A stretch of 64,000 nt of DNA, taken from assembly GCF_001984195.1 (NCBI RefSeq), contig NZ_MTQN01000004.1:62001-126000 (forward strand). Direction: 5' to 3'. Both the position numbers and the translations under genes were made by a program. A model generated the notes under the pieces. The model was not told the DNA's origin, made no database searches, and saw only the letters and a program-made list of their open reading frames with translations. How positions within the stretch are numbered: position 1 is the stretch's first letter; each line of letters begins with the position of its first letter. Positions 1 through 8,449 of this stretch are shown here, one piece after another. The DNA comes from Kribbella sp. ALI-6-A (GTDB taxonomy: Bacteria > Actinomycetota > Actinomycetes > Propionibacteriales > Kribbellaceae).

Positions 1-823
1 ACGGGACGAACTGCGCAATCTCGCCGACACCGTCGACGACATGCTGACCCGGCTGGAGGCGGCGTTCGTCGCGCAGCGCCAGCTCGTCGACGACGCGTCG
101 CACGAGCTGCGCAACCCGCTCGCGGTGATCCAGGCCAACGTGGACGCCGTACTCACCCACGACGACACCCCGCCCGAGGACCGCGCCCAGGCGACCGCGA
201 TCGTGGCCCGCGCGATCCAGCGGATGACCCGGCTGGTGGAGGACCTGCTCGCCTCCGCCCGCCGGTCGTCGCCGGCCTTCGTCGACGCCGACGTGGACCT
301 GGCCGGGATCGCGGGCGAGGCCGCGGAGGAGTACGAGCTGATCGCCGCCGACCGCGAGATCCGCCTGGTCCGGCGATTGGCGCCGGGCCCGATCGCCGCC
401 GGTGACGCGTCCGCGCTGCGGCGAGCCGTCGACAACCTGCTCTCCAACGCCGTCCGCCTCGCGCGCGGCGGCAGCGAACTGGTCCTGGCCGTCGGCAGCC
501 GCAACGGCTGGGCCTGGATCGCCGTCCGCGACGACGGACCCGGCATCGCGGAAGAGGACGCCGACCGCGTCTTCGACCGGTTCTTCCGCTCCGGGGAACG
601 CCAGTCGCCCGCCACCGTCCTGTCCACCGGCCAGCGCCGGGCCGGCCTCGGGCTGGCGATCGTCCGCCAGATCGTCGAGTCCCACGGCGGCTCGGTCTCC
701 CTGCACTCGGAGGTCGGCACCGGCAGCACGTTCGTCCTGTGGCTGCCCGACCGTTCACTGACGAGCAACACCCGCCGCACGCCCACGCCCCCGACGGAGG
801 ACCCGCTCGGCCCGCGTCCCTGA
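1..823 (+). CDS. Sensor histidine kinase, C-terminal part (5' end outside window)
   Basis: This is the cytoplasmic half of a two-component sensor kinase; the reading frame is already open at base 2, so sensor and membrane segments lie upstream. The first visible residues (RDELRNLADTVDDML) look like the end of a HAMP linker. Then come the H-box with the phospho-accepting His in DASHELRNPL, the N-box (DNLLSNAV), the G1 box DDGPGI, the F-box VFDRFF and the G2 box GLGLAI, all in the right order for HisKA plus HATPase_c. The tail after the ATPase domain is short and Pro/Thr-rich. The partner response regulator is probably upstream and out of view. The signal sensed cannot be told. Confidence 0.93.
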   Translation, partial: RDELRNLADTVDDMLTRLEAAFVAQRQLVDDASHELRNPLAVIQANVDAVLTHDDTPPEDRAQATAIVARAIQRMTRLVEDLLASARRSSPAFVDADVDLAGIAGEAAEEYELIAADREIRLVRRLAPGPIAAGDASALRRAVDNLLSNAVRLARGGSELVLAVGSRNGWAWIAVRDDGPGIAEEDADRVFDRFFRSGERQSPATVLSTGQRRAGLGLAIVRQIVESHGGSVSLHSEVGTGSTFVLWLPDRSLTSNTRRTPTPPTEDPLGPRP

Positions 824-849
824 CATGTCGTTGTTGCTAGGTTCGGGGG

Positions 850-3294
850 ATGCCTGCTCTCACGGTGGAAGACGCACGGGCCCGGGCCGACGTGGTGATG
901 GTTCGCGGTTATCACCTCGACTTCGACTTCACCGCCGGGGACGAGACGTTCCGATCGCTGTCGACGGTGTGGTTCGCGGCGTCCGCGGGCGAGACCTGGC
1001 TGGATGTGAAACCGCGCGAACTGGTGTCGGTGAAGCTGAACGGCGTACCGGTGGACGTGAGCGGGCTCGACGACGGGCGGCTGCCGCTGACCGGGCTGAA
1101 CGCCGAGAACGAGCTCGTGGTCGACGCGGTGATGGAGTACGCGCACGACGGCGAGGGGATGCAGCGATCGGTCGACGCGGCCGACGGGCGGGTCTACCTG
1201 TACGGGATGTCGTCGCTGGAGTCCGCGCCGCGCTACTTCGCCTGCTTCGACCAGCCCGACCTCAAGGCGCCGTACCGGATGACCGCGACGGTGCCGAGCG
1301 ACTGGATCGTGCTCGGCAACGCGCCCGCCCGCGAGGTGCGGCCGGGGCGCTGGGAGGTGGCCGAGACAAAACCGCTGTCGACGTACTTCGTCACGCTGGT
1401 GGCCGGGCCGTATCACCTGATCCGCGGCGAGCACGACGGGATCCCCCTCGGGCTGGGCTGCCGGCAGTCGCTGGCGCCGTACCTGGACCGGGACGCCGAG
1501 GACCTGTTCAGGGTGACCGGGCAGGCGTTCGACGAGTACCACCGGCTGTTCGGGTATCGCTATCCGTTCGGTGAGTACCACCAGGTGTTCGTGCCCGACT
1601 TCAACCTCGGCGCGATGGAGAACCCGGGCTGCGTGACGGTCGCGGACCGCCTGGTCTTCCGGTCCGCGGTCACCGACGCCGAGCGCAGCACGCGGGCGCG
1701 GATCCTGGTGCACGAGATGGCGCACATGTGGTTCGGTGACCTGGTCACGATGCAGTGGTGGAACGACCTGTGGCTGAACGAGTCGTTCGCGGAGTACATG
1801 GCGCACCGGGTCTCGCACGACGTGACCGACCACGGCGGGCACTGGATCGACTTCGGCTTCGTCCGCAAGTGGATCGGTCTGCAGGCCGACCAGCGCGCGT
1901 CGACGCACCCGGTCGCGGCGGACCCGGTCAAGGACGCGCGCGAGACGCTGGAGGACTTCGACGGGATCTCGTACGCCAAGGGCGCGGCGGTGGTGAAGCA
2001 GTTGGCGGCGTACGTGGGCGACGAGGTGTTCCTGCGTGGGGTGAGCGCGCACCTGCGGGCGCACGAGTTCGGCAACGCGGACCTGGCGGCGTTCGTCGCG
2101 AAGCTGACCGAGGCCGGCGCGGTCGACCTGCCGGCCTGGTCCGCGCAGTGGTTGCGGACGTCCGGGCTCGACACGATCAGCGCCACGCGGTCGTCGAACG
2201 GTGTCGTGCTGCACCGGTCGCGCCCGGACGACGCCGAGCGGCCGCACCAGCTGACAATCGCCGCGTACGACGAAGCGGGCCGGCCGACGCCGGTCGACGT
2301 ACTGCTGGACGCCGACGAGGTCGCGGTGTCGCTTGACCCGTCGGCGGCGCTCGTCGTACCGGATGCGGGGGACGACACCTGGGCGAAGATCCGGTTGGAT
2401 CCCGCGAGTCTCGCCGCCTTGCCGCGGCTGCTGCCGTTGGTTGCCGACGGCACCACTCGTGCGGTGATCTGGAACAGCATCCGGGACTCGGTCGCCTCCG
2501 GTGAGCTGAATCCCCAACAGGCGTTGGAGATCCTGCTCGCCGCGCTGCCGTCGGAGGACAGCGACATCGCCGTCGATTCCTTGCTGCGCTGGGCCGAGGA
2601 CAGCCTGCTCGGCCGGGGCCTTCCCTACGGGCCCGAGCCTCTCGCGCGGGTACTGATCGCGCGGCTCGGCACCTGCGATCCCGGCAGCAGTCTTCAGCTC
2701 GCCGTCGCACGCGGCGTGATCGCGACGTCGTCCGACGCCGATCTCCTCCAGGGGTGGCTGACCGGTAGCGCTCCGGAGGGCGTGGCGGTCGACGCGGAGT
2801 TGCGGTGGGCGCTTGTTCTGCGGCTGGTTCGGCTCGGGGTCTTCGGGGAAGCGGAGATCGACGCCGAGCTGGAGCGGGACCGGTCGACCGAAGGGACCGT
2901 GCGCGCGGCGGGTTGCCGGGCGGCCCTGCCGACGGGCAAGGAGGCGGCGTGGACCCGGGTGATGACCGATCCGTCGATCGGGGTCAACGAGCTGTCCTCG
3001 CTGTGCGCGGGCTTCTGGCATCCCCTGCAGGCCGAGCAGACCGCGCCGTACGTCGAGCGCTACTTCGCGGAGATCGCCGGGACCGCGGAAATCCGGGCCG
3101 GAATCGTCGTCGGGCTGACCGCCGGACGGATCTTCCCCCGCTACGCGATCTCCGAGAGCACCGTCCAACGGGCGGAGGCGCTGGCCGGCGACAAAACCGT
3201 TGCGCCCGGCATCCGCCGCGCGGTCGCCGACGCGGCCGACGACCTGAAACGGTCGCTCGCGGCACGCGACCTGTGGACGAGTTCCTCGCACTGA
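850..3294 (+). CDS. pepN: Aminopeptidase N (M1 family zinc metallopeptidase)
   Basis: Cytosolic zinc aminopeptidase that removes N-terminal residues from peptides. At 814 aa it has the usual M1 length. The exopeptidase signature GAMEN is at residues 254-258. The zinc site HEMAH is at 288-292, with the third ligand Glu311 eighteen residues later in WLNESFAEY. The C-terminal ERAP1-like helical domain is complete. The ATG at 850 follows a G-rich stretch (TTCGGGGG) that can serve as ribosome binding site and begins exactly where M1 alignments normally begin. It stands alone, 26 bp after the kinase gene and on the same strand. Confidence 0.96.
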   Translation: MPALTVEDARARADVVMVRGYHLDFDFTAGDETFRSLSTVWFAASAGETWLDVKPRELVSVKLNGVPVDVSGLDDGRLPLTGLNAENELVVDAVMEYAHDGEGMQRSVDAADGRVYLYGMSSLESAPRYFACFDQPDLKAPYRMTATVPSDWIVLGNAPAREVRPGRWEVAETKPLSTYFVTLVAGPYHLIRGEHDGIPLGLGCRQSLAPYLDRDAEDLFRVTGQAFDEYHRLFGYRYPFGEYHQVFVPDFNLGAMENPGCVTVADRLVFRSAVTDAERSTRARILVHEMAHMWFGDLVTMQWWNDLWLNESFAEYMAHRVSHDVTDHGGHWIDFGFVRKWIGLQADQRASTHPVAADPVKDARETLEDFDGISYAKGAAVVKQLAAYVGDEVFLRGVSAHLRAHEFGNADLAAFVAKLTEAGAVDLPAWSAQWLRTSGLDTISATRSSNGVVLHRSRPDDAERPHQLTIAAYDEAGRPTPVDVLLDADEVAVSLDPSAALVVPDAGDDTWAKIRLDPASLAALPRLLPLVADGTTRAVIWNSIRDSVASGELNPQQALEILLAALPSEDSDIAVDSLLRWAEDSLLGRGLPYGPEPLARVLIARLGTCDPGSSLQLAVARGVIATSSDADLLQGWLTGSAPEGVAVDAELRWALVLRLVRLGVFGEAEIDAELERDRSTEGTVRAAGCRAALPTGKEAAWTRVMTDPSIGVNELSSLCAGFWHPLQAEQTAPYVERYFAEIAGTAEIRAGIVVGLTAGRIFPRYAISESTVQRAEALAGDKTVAPGIRRAVADAADDLKRSLAARDLWTSSSH

Positions 3295-3346
3295 ACGCCG
3301 ATCGCCCCTAGTCTGTGAAGCTGTCGTCCCCAGCAGAGGAGCCGTC

Positions 3347-4738
3347 ATGCGCCGGTTCGTGGCCAGTGTTGTCGCTTTGCTCGTTACCGCTCTGATCGGA
3401 TCGGTCCTGACACCGGCGGTGGCCTCGGCCGCCGTCCTGGACGACGTCGCGGCGAGGCTCGCGACGATCCCCGGGCTGCGGATCGAGAGCAGCAGCGTGA
3501 TCAGCGGCAAACCGTTCTTCGTGCTGCGCTACACGCAGCCGGCCGACCACAAGTCGCCGGGCGGTGAGACGTTCGAGCAGCGGATCACGCTCTGGCACCG
3601 CGATTTCGCCCGCCCGACCGTCCTGCACACCACCGGGTACGGCGGTGTCGGCGGCGCGTTCACCGCCGAGCCGACCCGGCTCGTCGACGGCAACCAGCTG
3701 AACGTCGAGCAGCGGTTCTTCAACAGCTCGACCCCGGCCAGCAAGGACTGGTCGAAGCTGAACATCTGGCAGGCCGCCACCGACCACCACCGGATCGTCA
3801 CCGCGTTCAAGAAGGCGCTGTACCCGGGCAAGTGGGTCTCCACCGGCGCCTCCAAGGGCGGCATGACCTCGGTCTACCACCGCCGGTTCTACCCCAACGA
3901 CGTCGACGCCACGGTCGCGTACGTCGCGCCGCAGGACGTGATCAACAAGCGCGACTCCTACGTCAGCTTCATCCAGGAGGCCGGCACGGACCCGCAGTGC
4001 AACGCCGCCCTGCGCAACCTGCAGCGCAACACGCTGCTCCGGCGGCCGGCGATGCTGGCCAAGCTCAAGGAGTACGCCGCGGCGAACGGGCTGACTTACG
4101 AGAGCACCTTCGGGTCGGCCGACCGGGCGCTGGAGGCCGCGGTGCTCGACACGCCGTTCGCCTTCTGGCAGTACAGCACGCAGGCGAGCTGCCCGTCGGT
4201 GCCCGGCAGCGCGACCGCCACGGACCAGCAGCTGTTCGACTTCATCGACCAGATCTCCGGCTGGTCGTTCTACTCCGACGAGGGCACGGCCGGCTTCCTG
4301 CCGTACTACTACCAGGCGACCCAGCAGCTGAACTGGCCGGACGTGGCGAGCAAGACGACCTGGCTCAAGGGCCTGCTGCACTACCGCGAGGCGGGCGACG
4401 CGCCGGCCGCCGTACCGGACAGCATCGAGCCCAAGCACGAGCCGGTCGCGATGATGGACGTGGATCGGTGGCTGAAGTCGCAGGGCCGGCGGATGCTGTT
4501 CGTGTACGGCGAGAACGACCCGTGGAGCGCGGAGAAGTTCGAGCCCGGACCGGGCACGCGCGACTCGCACTGGTTCACGCAGCCGGGTGGCAACCACGGG
4601 GCGAACATCGGTGGCCTGCCGGCGGCCGAGCGGGCCGAGGCGACGACGATTCTGCAGAACTGGATGGGCGTCGCGGCGAACCCGACGGTGCGGCAGTTGA
4701 CCGTCGACCCGGGAGCGCGGCAGTTCAAGGCGCGGTGA
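3347..4738 (+). CDS. Secreted S37-family tripeptidyl aminopeptidase (PS-10 type)
   Basis: The 463-aa protein begins with a clear signal peptide (MRRF, hydrophobic core, cleavage after ...PAVASA), so it is exported. The mature part has an alpha/beta-hydrolase serine nucleophile in TGASKGGMTS (Ser169). A late Asp in YGENDPW and a His in GGNHGAN can complete the triad. These are hallmarks of the Streptomyces S37 prolyl tripeptidyl aminopeptidase family. A purine-rich AGAGGAG sits just before the ATG at 3347. Substrate is inferred from family only. Confidence 0.88.
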   Translation: MRRFVASVVALLVTALIGSVLTPAVASAAVLDDVAARLATIPGLRIESSSVISGKPFFVLRYTQPADHKSPGGETFEQRITLWHRDFARPTVLHTTGYGGVGGAFTAEPTRLVDGNQLNVEQRFFNSSTPASKDWSKLNIWQAATDHHRIVTAFKKALYPGKWVSTGASKGGMTSVYHRRFYPNDVDATVAYVAPQDVINKRDSYVSFIQEAGTDPQCNAALRNLQRNTLLRRPAMLAKLKEYAAANGLTYESTFGSADRALEAAVLDTPFAFWQYSTQASCPSVPGSATATDQQLFDFIDQISGWSFYSDEGTAGFLPYYYQATQQLNWPDVASKTTWLKGLLHYREAGDAPAAVPDSIEPKHEPVAMMDVDRWLKSQGRRMLFVYGENDPWSAEKFEPGPGTRDSHWFTQPGGNHGANIGGLPAAERAEATTILQNWMGVAANPTVRQLTVDPGARQFKAR

Positions 4739-4747
4739 CGGGCGTGA

Positions 4748-5308
4748 TCAGCGGGCAGTGAGGCGCTGGGCGACTTCCTTGCGGGCCTGGTGGATCCGGG
4801 CCTTCACGGTGCCGAGCGGGATCTGCAGCTCGTCGGCGATCTCGGCGTAGGTCAGCGCGCCGAGATCGCGCAGGACGAGCGGCTGGACGAGCTGCGGGTG
4901 ATGCGACTCCAGCTGCTCCAGCGCCTCCAGCAGGTCGAGGCGCGAGCCGGCGATCACCGAGGTCGTGCGCGGGTCGACCGCCTCCGGCAGCACCTCGGCC
5001 GACTGCTCGACCGACCGCCGCTTGAGCGACCGGTAGGTCTGCCGGGCCTGGTTGGTCGCGACGATCGTCAGCCACCCCGCGAACGTGCCGGTGCCCTTGA
5101 AGGTGTGGATCTTGGTCGCCACCGTCATCAGCGTGTCTTGCGCGGCCTCCTCGGCGTCCTCCCGGTACGGCAGGAACTTGGCCACCCGGCGCTGCACCTG
5201 CGGCCGGATCGCCTGCAACAGTTCGGGCAGCGCGGCCTCGTCCCCACCCGCTGCCCGCGCGGCCAACTCCTCGAGCTCGTCGTTCATGCTCCCCCAGGTG
5301 TTCGCCAT
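4748..5308 (-). CDS. ECF-type RNA polymerase sigma factor
   Basis: A 186-aa sigma-70 family protein with region 2 (EDAEEAAQDTLMTVATKI, then FAGWLTIVATNQARQ) and region 4 (LTYAEIADELQIPLGTVKARIHQARKE, a helix-turn-helix). No extra C-terminal domain is present. I chose the ATG at 5308 because a GGAG lies about 7 bases upstream; the ATG at 5287 is also possible. The divergent protein kinase starts only about 25-30 bp away, so the two genes must share a very compact promoter region. No anti-sigma gene adjoins it, so the kinase is a candidate regulator (inference). Confidence 0.9.
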   Translation of the reverse strand: MANTWGSMNDELEELAARAAGGDEAALPELLQAIRPQVQRRVAKFLPYREDAEEAAQDTLMTVATKIHTFKGTGTFAGWLTIVATNQARQTYRSLKRRSVEQSAEVLPEAVDPRTTSVIAGSRLDLLEALEQLESHHPQLVQPLVLRDLGALTYAEIADELQIPLGTVKARIHQARKEVAQRLTAR

Positions 5309-5337
5309 GATCCACTCCGTCACCGACAATAGTGGTG

Positions 5338-6480
5338 ATGGAAGCCATCGGACGCTATCGCCTGCAGTCGAAAATCGGCGCGGGTGCCTTCGCGACGGTC
5401 TGGCGCGGGTACGACGACGACCTGGACGTCGACGTCGCGGTCAAGGTGCTGGCCGACAATTGGGCCTCGCGGGCCGACGTCCGGGAGCGGTTCCTGTCCG
5501 AAGCCCGCCTGATGCGGCGGATCGCCAGCGACCGGGTGGTGCGCGTCTTCGACCTGGGTGCGCTGGCGGACGGGCGCCCGTACTTCGTCATGGACTACGT
5601 CAGCGGCGGCACCCTGGCCGAGGTCCTGGCGGCCGGTCCGCTCGATCCAGCCGACGCGCTGTGGTGGGGAGCCGACCTGGCGCGCGCGGTCGCGGCGCTG
5701 CACGCGGAGGGCGTCGTCCACCGGGACATCACCCCCGCCAATCTGCTGCTGCGGCCTTCCGGCGGCAAGGAATCCGGCGGTGGGACGCACCGGATCGTGC
5801 TCGCCGACCTGGGCCTGGCCAAGCGAGCCGCTGAGGCTTCCGGCCTCACTCAAGCGGTCGGTACGCCGTCGTACATGGCGCCGGAGCAGGGCCGCGGCGA
5901 CGAAGGCTTCGACGAACGCGCCGACGTGTACGCCGTCGGTGCCGTCACGTACGCGCTGCTGACCGGCCGGCCGCCGTTCGTGGCGTCCTCGATCAAGGAC
6001 GTGGTCGGCCGCGATCCTGACGTCGATCCACCGAGTCTTCGCCCTCTGCTGCACGACGCCGTCGGTCAGGTCGACGAGCTGTTGGCGCGGTCGCTGGCGT
6101 ATCGGGTCTCGGATCGGTGGTCGCGGGCCGACACGCTTGCGGAGCGGTTGGAGGCGGAGGCCTACCGTCTGGAGCAGGAGGCTCCGCTGCTGGCGTCTTT
6201 GCGCACGTCGACCGGGACCCAGGACGGAATCAGCACCACTGTGGGGTCCAGTTCCGGCGCGACAGTCGGCGCGGATGCTTCTGCGGCGGAGTCTGGTGGC
6301 GCGTCGTCCACCGGATCAGAGACATCGTCCGTTGGGTCGACCGCCGCTGTCCCGCCGGATTCCGTCGCTGGAACGTCCCGCCGCGGCCGGCGTGTGTTGC
6401 GCGTGGTGCTGTTGGCGGTGTTGTTGCCGTTGGTGTTTGTGCTGGGGGCGGCGGGGACTTGGTATCTGGCGGGGCGCTGA
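5338..6480 (+). CDS. Membrane-anchored Ser/Thr protein kinase (Hanks type)
   Basis: A 380-aa eukaryotic-like kinase. It has the glycine loop GAGAFATVW, the ATP-anchoring Lys36 (VAVKVL), the catalytic Asp130 in HRDITPAN, Asp157 of the metal-binding DLG, and the APE-like MAPEQ. A low-complexity Ser/Thr/Gly linker follows, then one C-terminal transmembrane helix (RVVLLAVLLPLVFVLGAAG) ending almost at the C terminus, so there is no extracellular sensor domain. The usual Lys of HRDxKPxN is Thr132. Start is ATG 5338; two in-frame GTGs just upstream (5332, 5335) cannot be excluded, and the message may be leaderless. Divergent from the sigma factor gene. Confidence 0.9.
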   Translation: MEAIGRYRLQSKIGAGAFATVWRGYDDDLDVDVAVKVLADNWASRADVRERFLSEARLMRRIASDRVVRVFDLGALADGRPYFVMDYVSGGTLAEVLAAGPLDPADALWWGADLARAVAALHAEGVVHRDITPANLLLRPSGGKESGGGTHRIVLADLGLAKRAAEASGLTQAVGTPSYMAPEQGRGDEGFDERADVYAVGAVTYALLTGRPPFVASSIKDVVGRDPDVDPPSLRPLLHDAVGQVDELLARSLAYRVSDRWSRADTLAERLEAEAYRLEQEAPLLASLRTSTGTQDGISTTVGSSSGATVGADASAAESGGASSTGSETSSVGSTAAVPPDSVAGTSRRGRRVLRVVLLAVLLPLVFVLGAAGTWYLAGR

Positions 6481-6579
6481 GGCGTCTCGGCCCCCTCGCA
6501 ACAGCTCGAACCCAATGACCGAGCCCACCACGTGAGATGGCAGGGTTCAAACCGGCATTTGACTGCGTAGAGTAATAAT

Positions 6580-7197
6580 ATGATCACTCTACGGAAGTTT
6601 CTGGCGCCCGTGGTGGTTCTCAGTCTGGTCCTTGTCCCCCTGCCGGCGATGGCTTCCGGAGCCGCGGTCAGCTACGCCTGCCGGGCCGACACCAAGTTCG
6701 GCCAGCATCAGCTCTCGCTCCGGCAGGGCGCCGCAGCGAAGGCTCCAGCGACCGTGAAGCCAGGAGCGCACTTCTACGTCGTGGTCGACCTCAAGCCCGG
6801 CTCGCTGCCCGGTGAGGTCAAGGGGTTCACGCTGAAGGACGTTCGCGACCTCTCGCTGCGGATCCCGATCCCCGCCAACTCCCAGTTCGTCTCGGCCTGG
6901 CTGTCCGGCGGCTCGGGGCTCAACTCCACCCCGACCATCCAGGCCGCCAACGGCGTCGCCACGCTCCGGGTCGCGGGGCCGATCGCCGGCGGTGCGTCGT
7001 ACAAGCTGCCGCAGCTCACCGTGCACCTCAAGGCCGGGCGCTCCGGCGTCGTCGAGACCAAGCTGCAGGGCTCGAGCTTCGACAACCCGGGGCTCGACCT
7101 CCAGGCGACGATCAAGTGGAAGTTCGTCACGATCAAGTCCCCGGTGCGGTGCTATCCCGATCCCAACCCGGCGCTGACCCGGACCGAGATCCGCTAG
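6580..7197 (+). CDS. Secreted protein of unknown function
   Basis: A 205-aa protein with a good signal peptide (MITLRKF, hydrophobic core, cleavage near AMASGA). The mature part is rich in beta-strand-like alternation (VVVDLKPG, LSLRIPIPA, LTVHLKAG) and has only two Cys, one near each end (YAC, VRCYP), which may form a disulfide. I do not recognise the family; it resembles secreted beta-sandwich proteins of actinomycetes. Its TAG stop is the left CTAG boundary of the palindromic element that follows. Confidence 0.75.
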   Translation: MITLRKFLAPVVVLSLVLVPLPAMASGAAVSYACRADTKFGQHQLSLRQGAAAKAPATVKPGAHFYVVVDLKPGSLPGEVKGFTLKDVRDLSLRIPIPANSQFVSAWLSGGSGLNSTPTIQAANGVATLRVAGPIAGGASYKLPQLTVHLKAGRSGVVETKLQGSSFDNPGLDLQATIKWKFVTIKSPVRCYPDPNPALTRTEIR

Positions 7198-7363
7198 GGT
7201 GTGTCTCCCAATTCCCCGCCTACTGCGCGGCACCCGGCACGGCACCTCGCCGCACGGGAGCCAAGACCACGATGCTTCGCATCGCCGGCCTCGTCTCCCG
7301 CACGCCGAGCTACCGCACCGGGCACCTGCTCGCTACGGCGCGGAATTGGGAGACACACCCTAG
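7194..7363. mobile_element. MITE-like palindromic element (170 bp) with 22-bp perfect terminal inverted repeats
   Basis: Bases 7194-7215 and 7342-7363 are perfect reverse complements (22 bp, beginning and ending in CTAG). About 126 bp lie between them, with no credible gene. CTAG at both ends fits a 4-bp target duplication of the kind used by IS5-like transposases, leaving a GGTGTGTCTCC...GGAGACACACC core. Both convergent neighbouring genes take their TAG stop codon from these CTAG ends. Removing the element and one CTAG joins the genes with overlapping stops. It encodes no transposase, so any mobility would be in trans. It could also act as a two-way terminator. Confidence 0.72.
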
Positions 7364-8388
7364 TACGTCACCGTGATCCGCCCGGCCGCCGGGTCGAGTT
7401 CGGCCTGGCCGCCGTACGGGAGGATCAGCTGCGGATCGGTGTGGCCGATGTCCAGGCCGGTGACGACGACGGCACGCGGGTTGTACTCCGCGATCGTCGC
7501 CCGGGCGGCGGCGTACTGGTCAGTGACGTACGCCGCGGCGGCCTCGTCGGTGAGCTGGTTGTCGAGAGCCCAGGATTTCGGCCGCGCCCACAGCACAGCG
7601 GAGAAGCGTTCCAGGAGTCCTCGCTCGCCGAAGTTCCTCAGCATGCGGTGCACCAGTACGGCGCTGGGCAGTTCCTCGCTGGTCTCCAGGAACAGAACGC
7701 CGGAGTACTGCTCGACCGGCAACATCCAGCGATCGGCCGCCAACTGCCAGTCGAGGATCTCCAGGCAGCCGCCCCACAGCCGTCCGACGACCGGCGTCGA
7801 CGGGCCGGACCACTGCCATCCCGTGCCCTCGAACAGCTCCGGCTCGGACTCCAAGGTGCTGGGATCGGCCCAGTCCCGGTCGCGGTCGGTCCAGCCGGCG
7901 GCGGGGGACAGGTCGTACGCGCCGGAGTCGAACAGCGCCGCGCGCAACGACTTCTCGGTGTCCGGATGCATCGCGCCGCCGCGACCGAACTGCACCATCA
8001 CGCTGCCGCCGTGGAAGGCCGGCAGGCCCAACGAGTACAGGAAGTTGAGCAGGTTCGTGTTGTCGCTGTAGCCGAAAAACGGTTTCGGATTGGACCGGAA
8101 CACCTCGGGGTCCAGGTGCTTCAGCACGGTGAGCTGGTCGTCGCCGCCGATCGTCGCGATCACCGCGCGCACCGACGGGTCGGACCACGCCGCGTGCAGA
8201 TCCGCGGCCCGCTCGGCGGGAGTCGTGCCCAGCCGGCGGGTGGTCGGGTACTCGACCGGCTCCAGCCCGAACGACCGGAGCCGGCGCAGCCCGAGCTCGT
8301 ACGGCGCCGGAAAGATCTCGGGCAGCCCGCCCGACGGCGAGACGATCGCGACCTTGTCGCCCGGTACTGGTTTCCTCACGAAGATCAC
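7360..8388 (-). CDS. S66 family (LD-carboxypeptidase / MccF-like) protein
   Basis: A 342-aa protein of the LdcA/MccF fold, a family that cleaves L,D-peptide bonds in muropeptides or detoxifies microcin C-type nucleotides. It has the N-terminal GDKVAIVSPSGG, the nucleophile-elbow region TIGGDDQLTVLKHLD, FGYSDNT, the Glu region GRLWGGCLEIL and the His region LDIGHTDP. Where LdcA and MccF have the nucleophilic Ser (GGxxS), this protein has Gln, so catalysis may differ. I chose GTG 8388; the frame is open further upstream. A GTG at 8379 is an alternative. Divergent from the methyltransferase. Confidence 0.82.
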   Translation of the reverse strand: MIFVRKPVPGDKVAIVSPSGGLPEIFPAPYELGLRRLRSFGLEPVEYPTTRRLGTTPAERAADLHAAWSDPSVRAVIATIGGDDQLTVLKHLDPEVFRSNPKPFFGYSDNTNLLNFLYSLGLPAFHGGSVMVQFGRGGAMHPDTEKSLRAALFDSGAYDLSPAAGWTDRDRDWADPSTLESEPELFEGTGWQWSGPSTPVVGRLWGGCLEILDWQLAADRWMLPVEQYSGVLFLETSEELPSAVLVHRMLRNFGERGLLERFSAVLWARPKSWALDNQLTDEAAAAYVTDQYAAARATIAEYNPRAVVVTGLDIGHTDPQLILPYGGQAELDPAAGRITVTY

Positions 8389-8449
8389 CGCTGAACCGTA
8401 GCGCCGCGCCCCTCTAGGCGCACCGCACTTTTCCGGCATAGGTTGCAGC

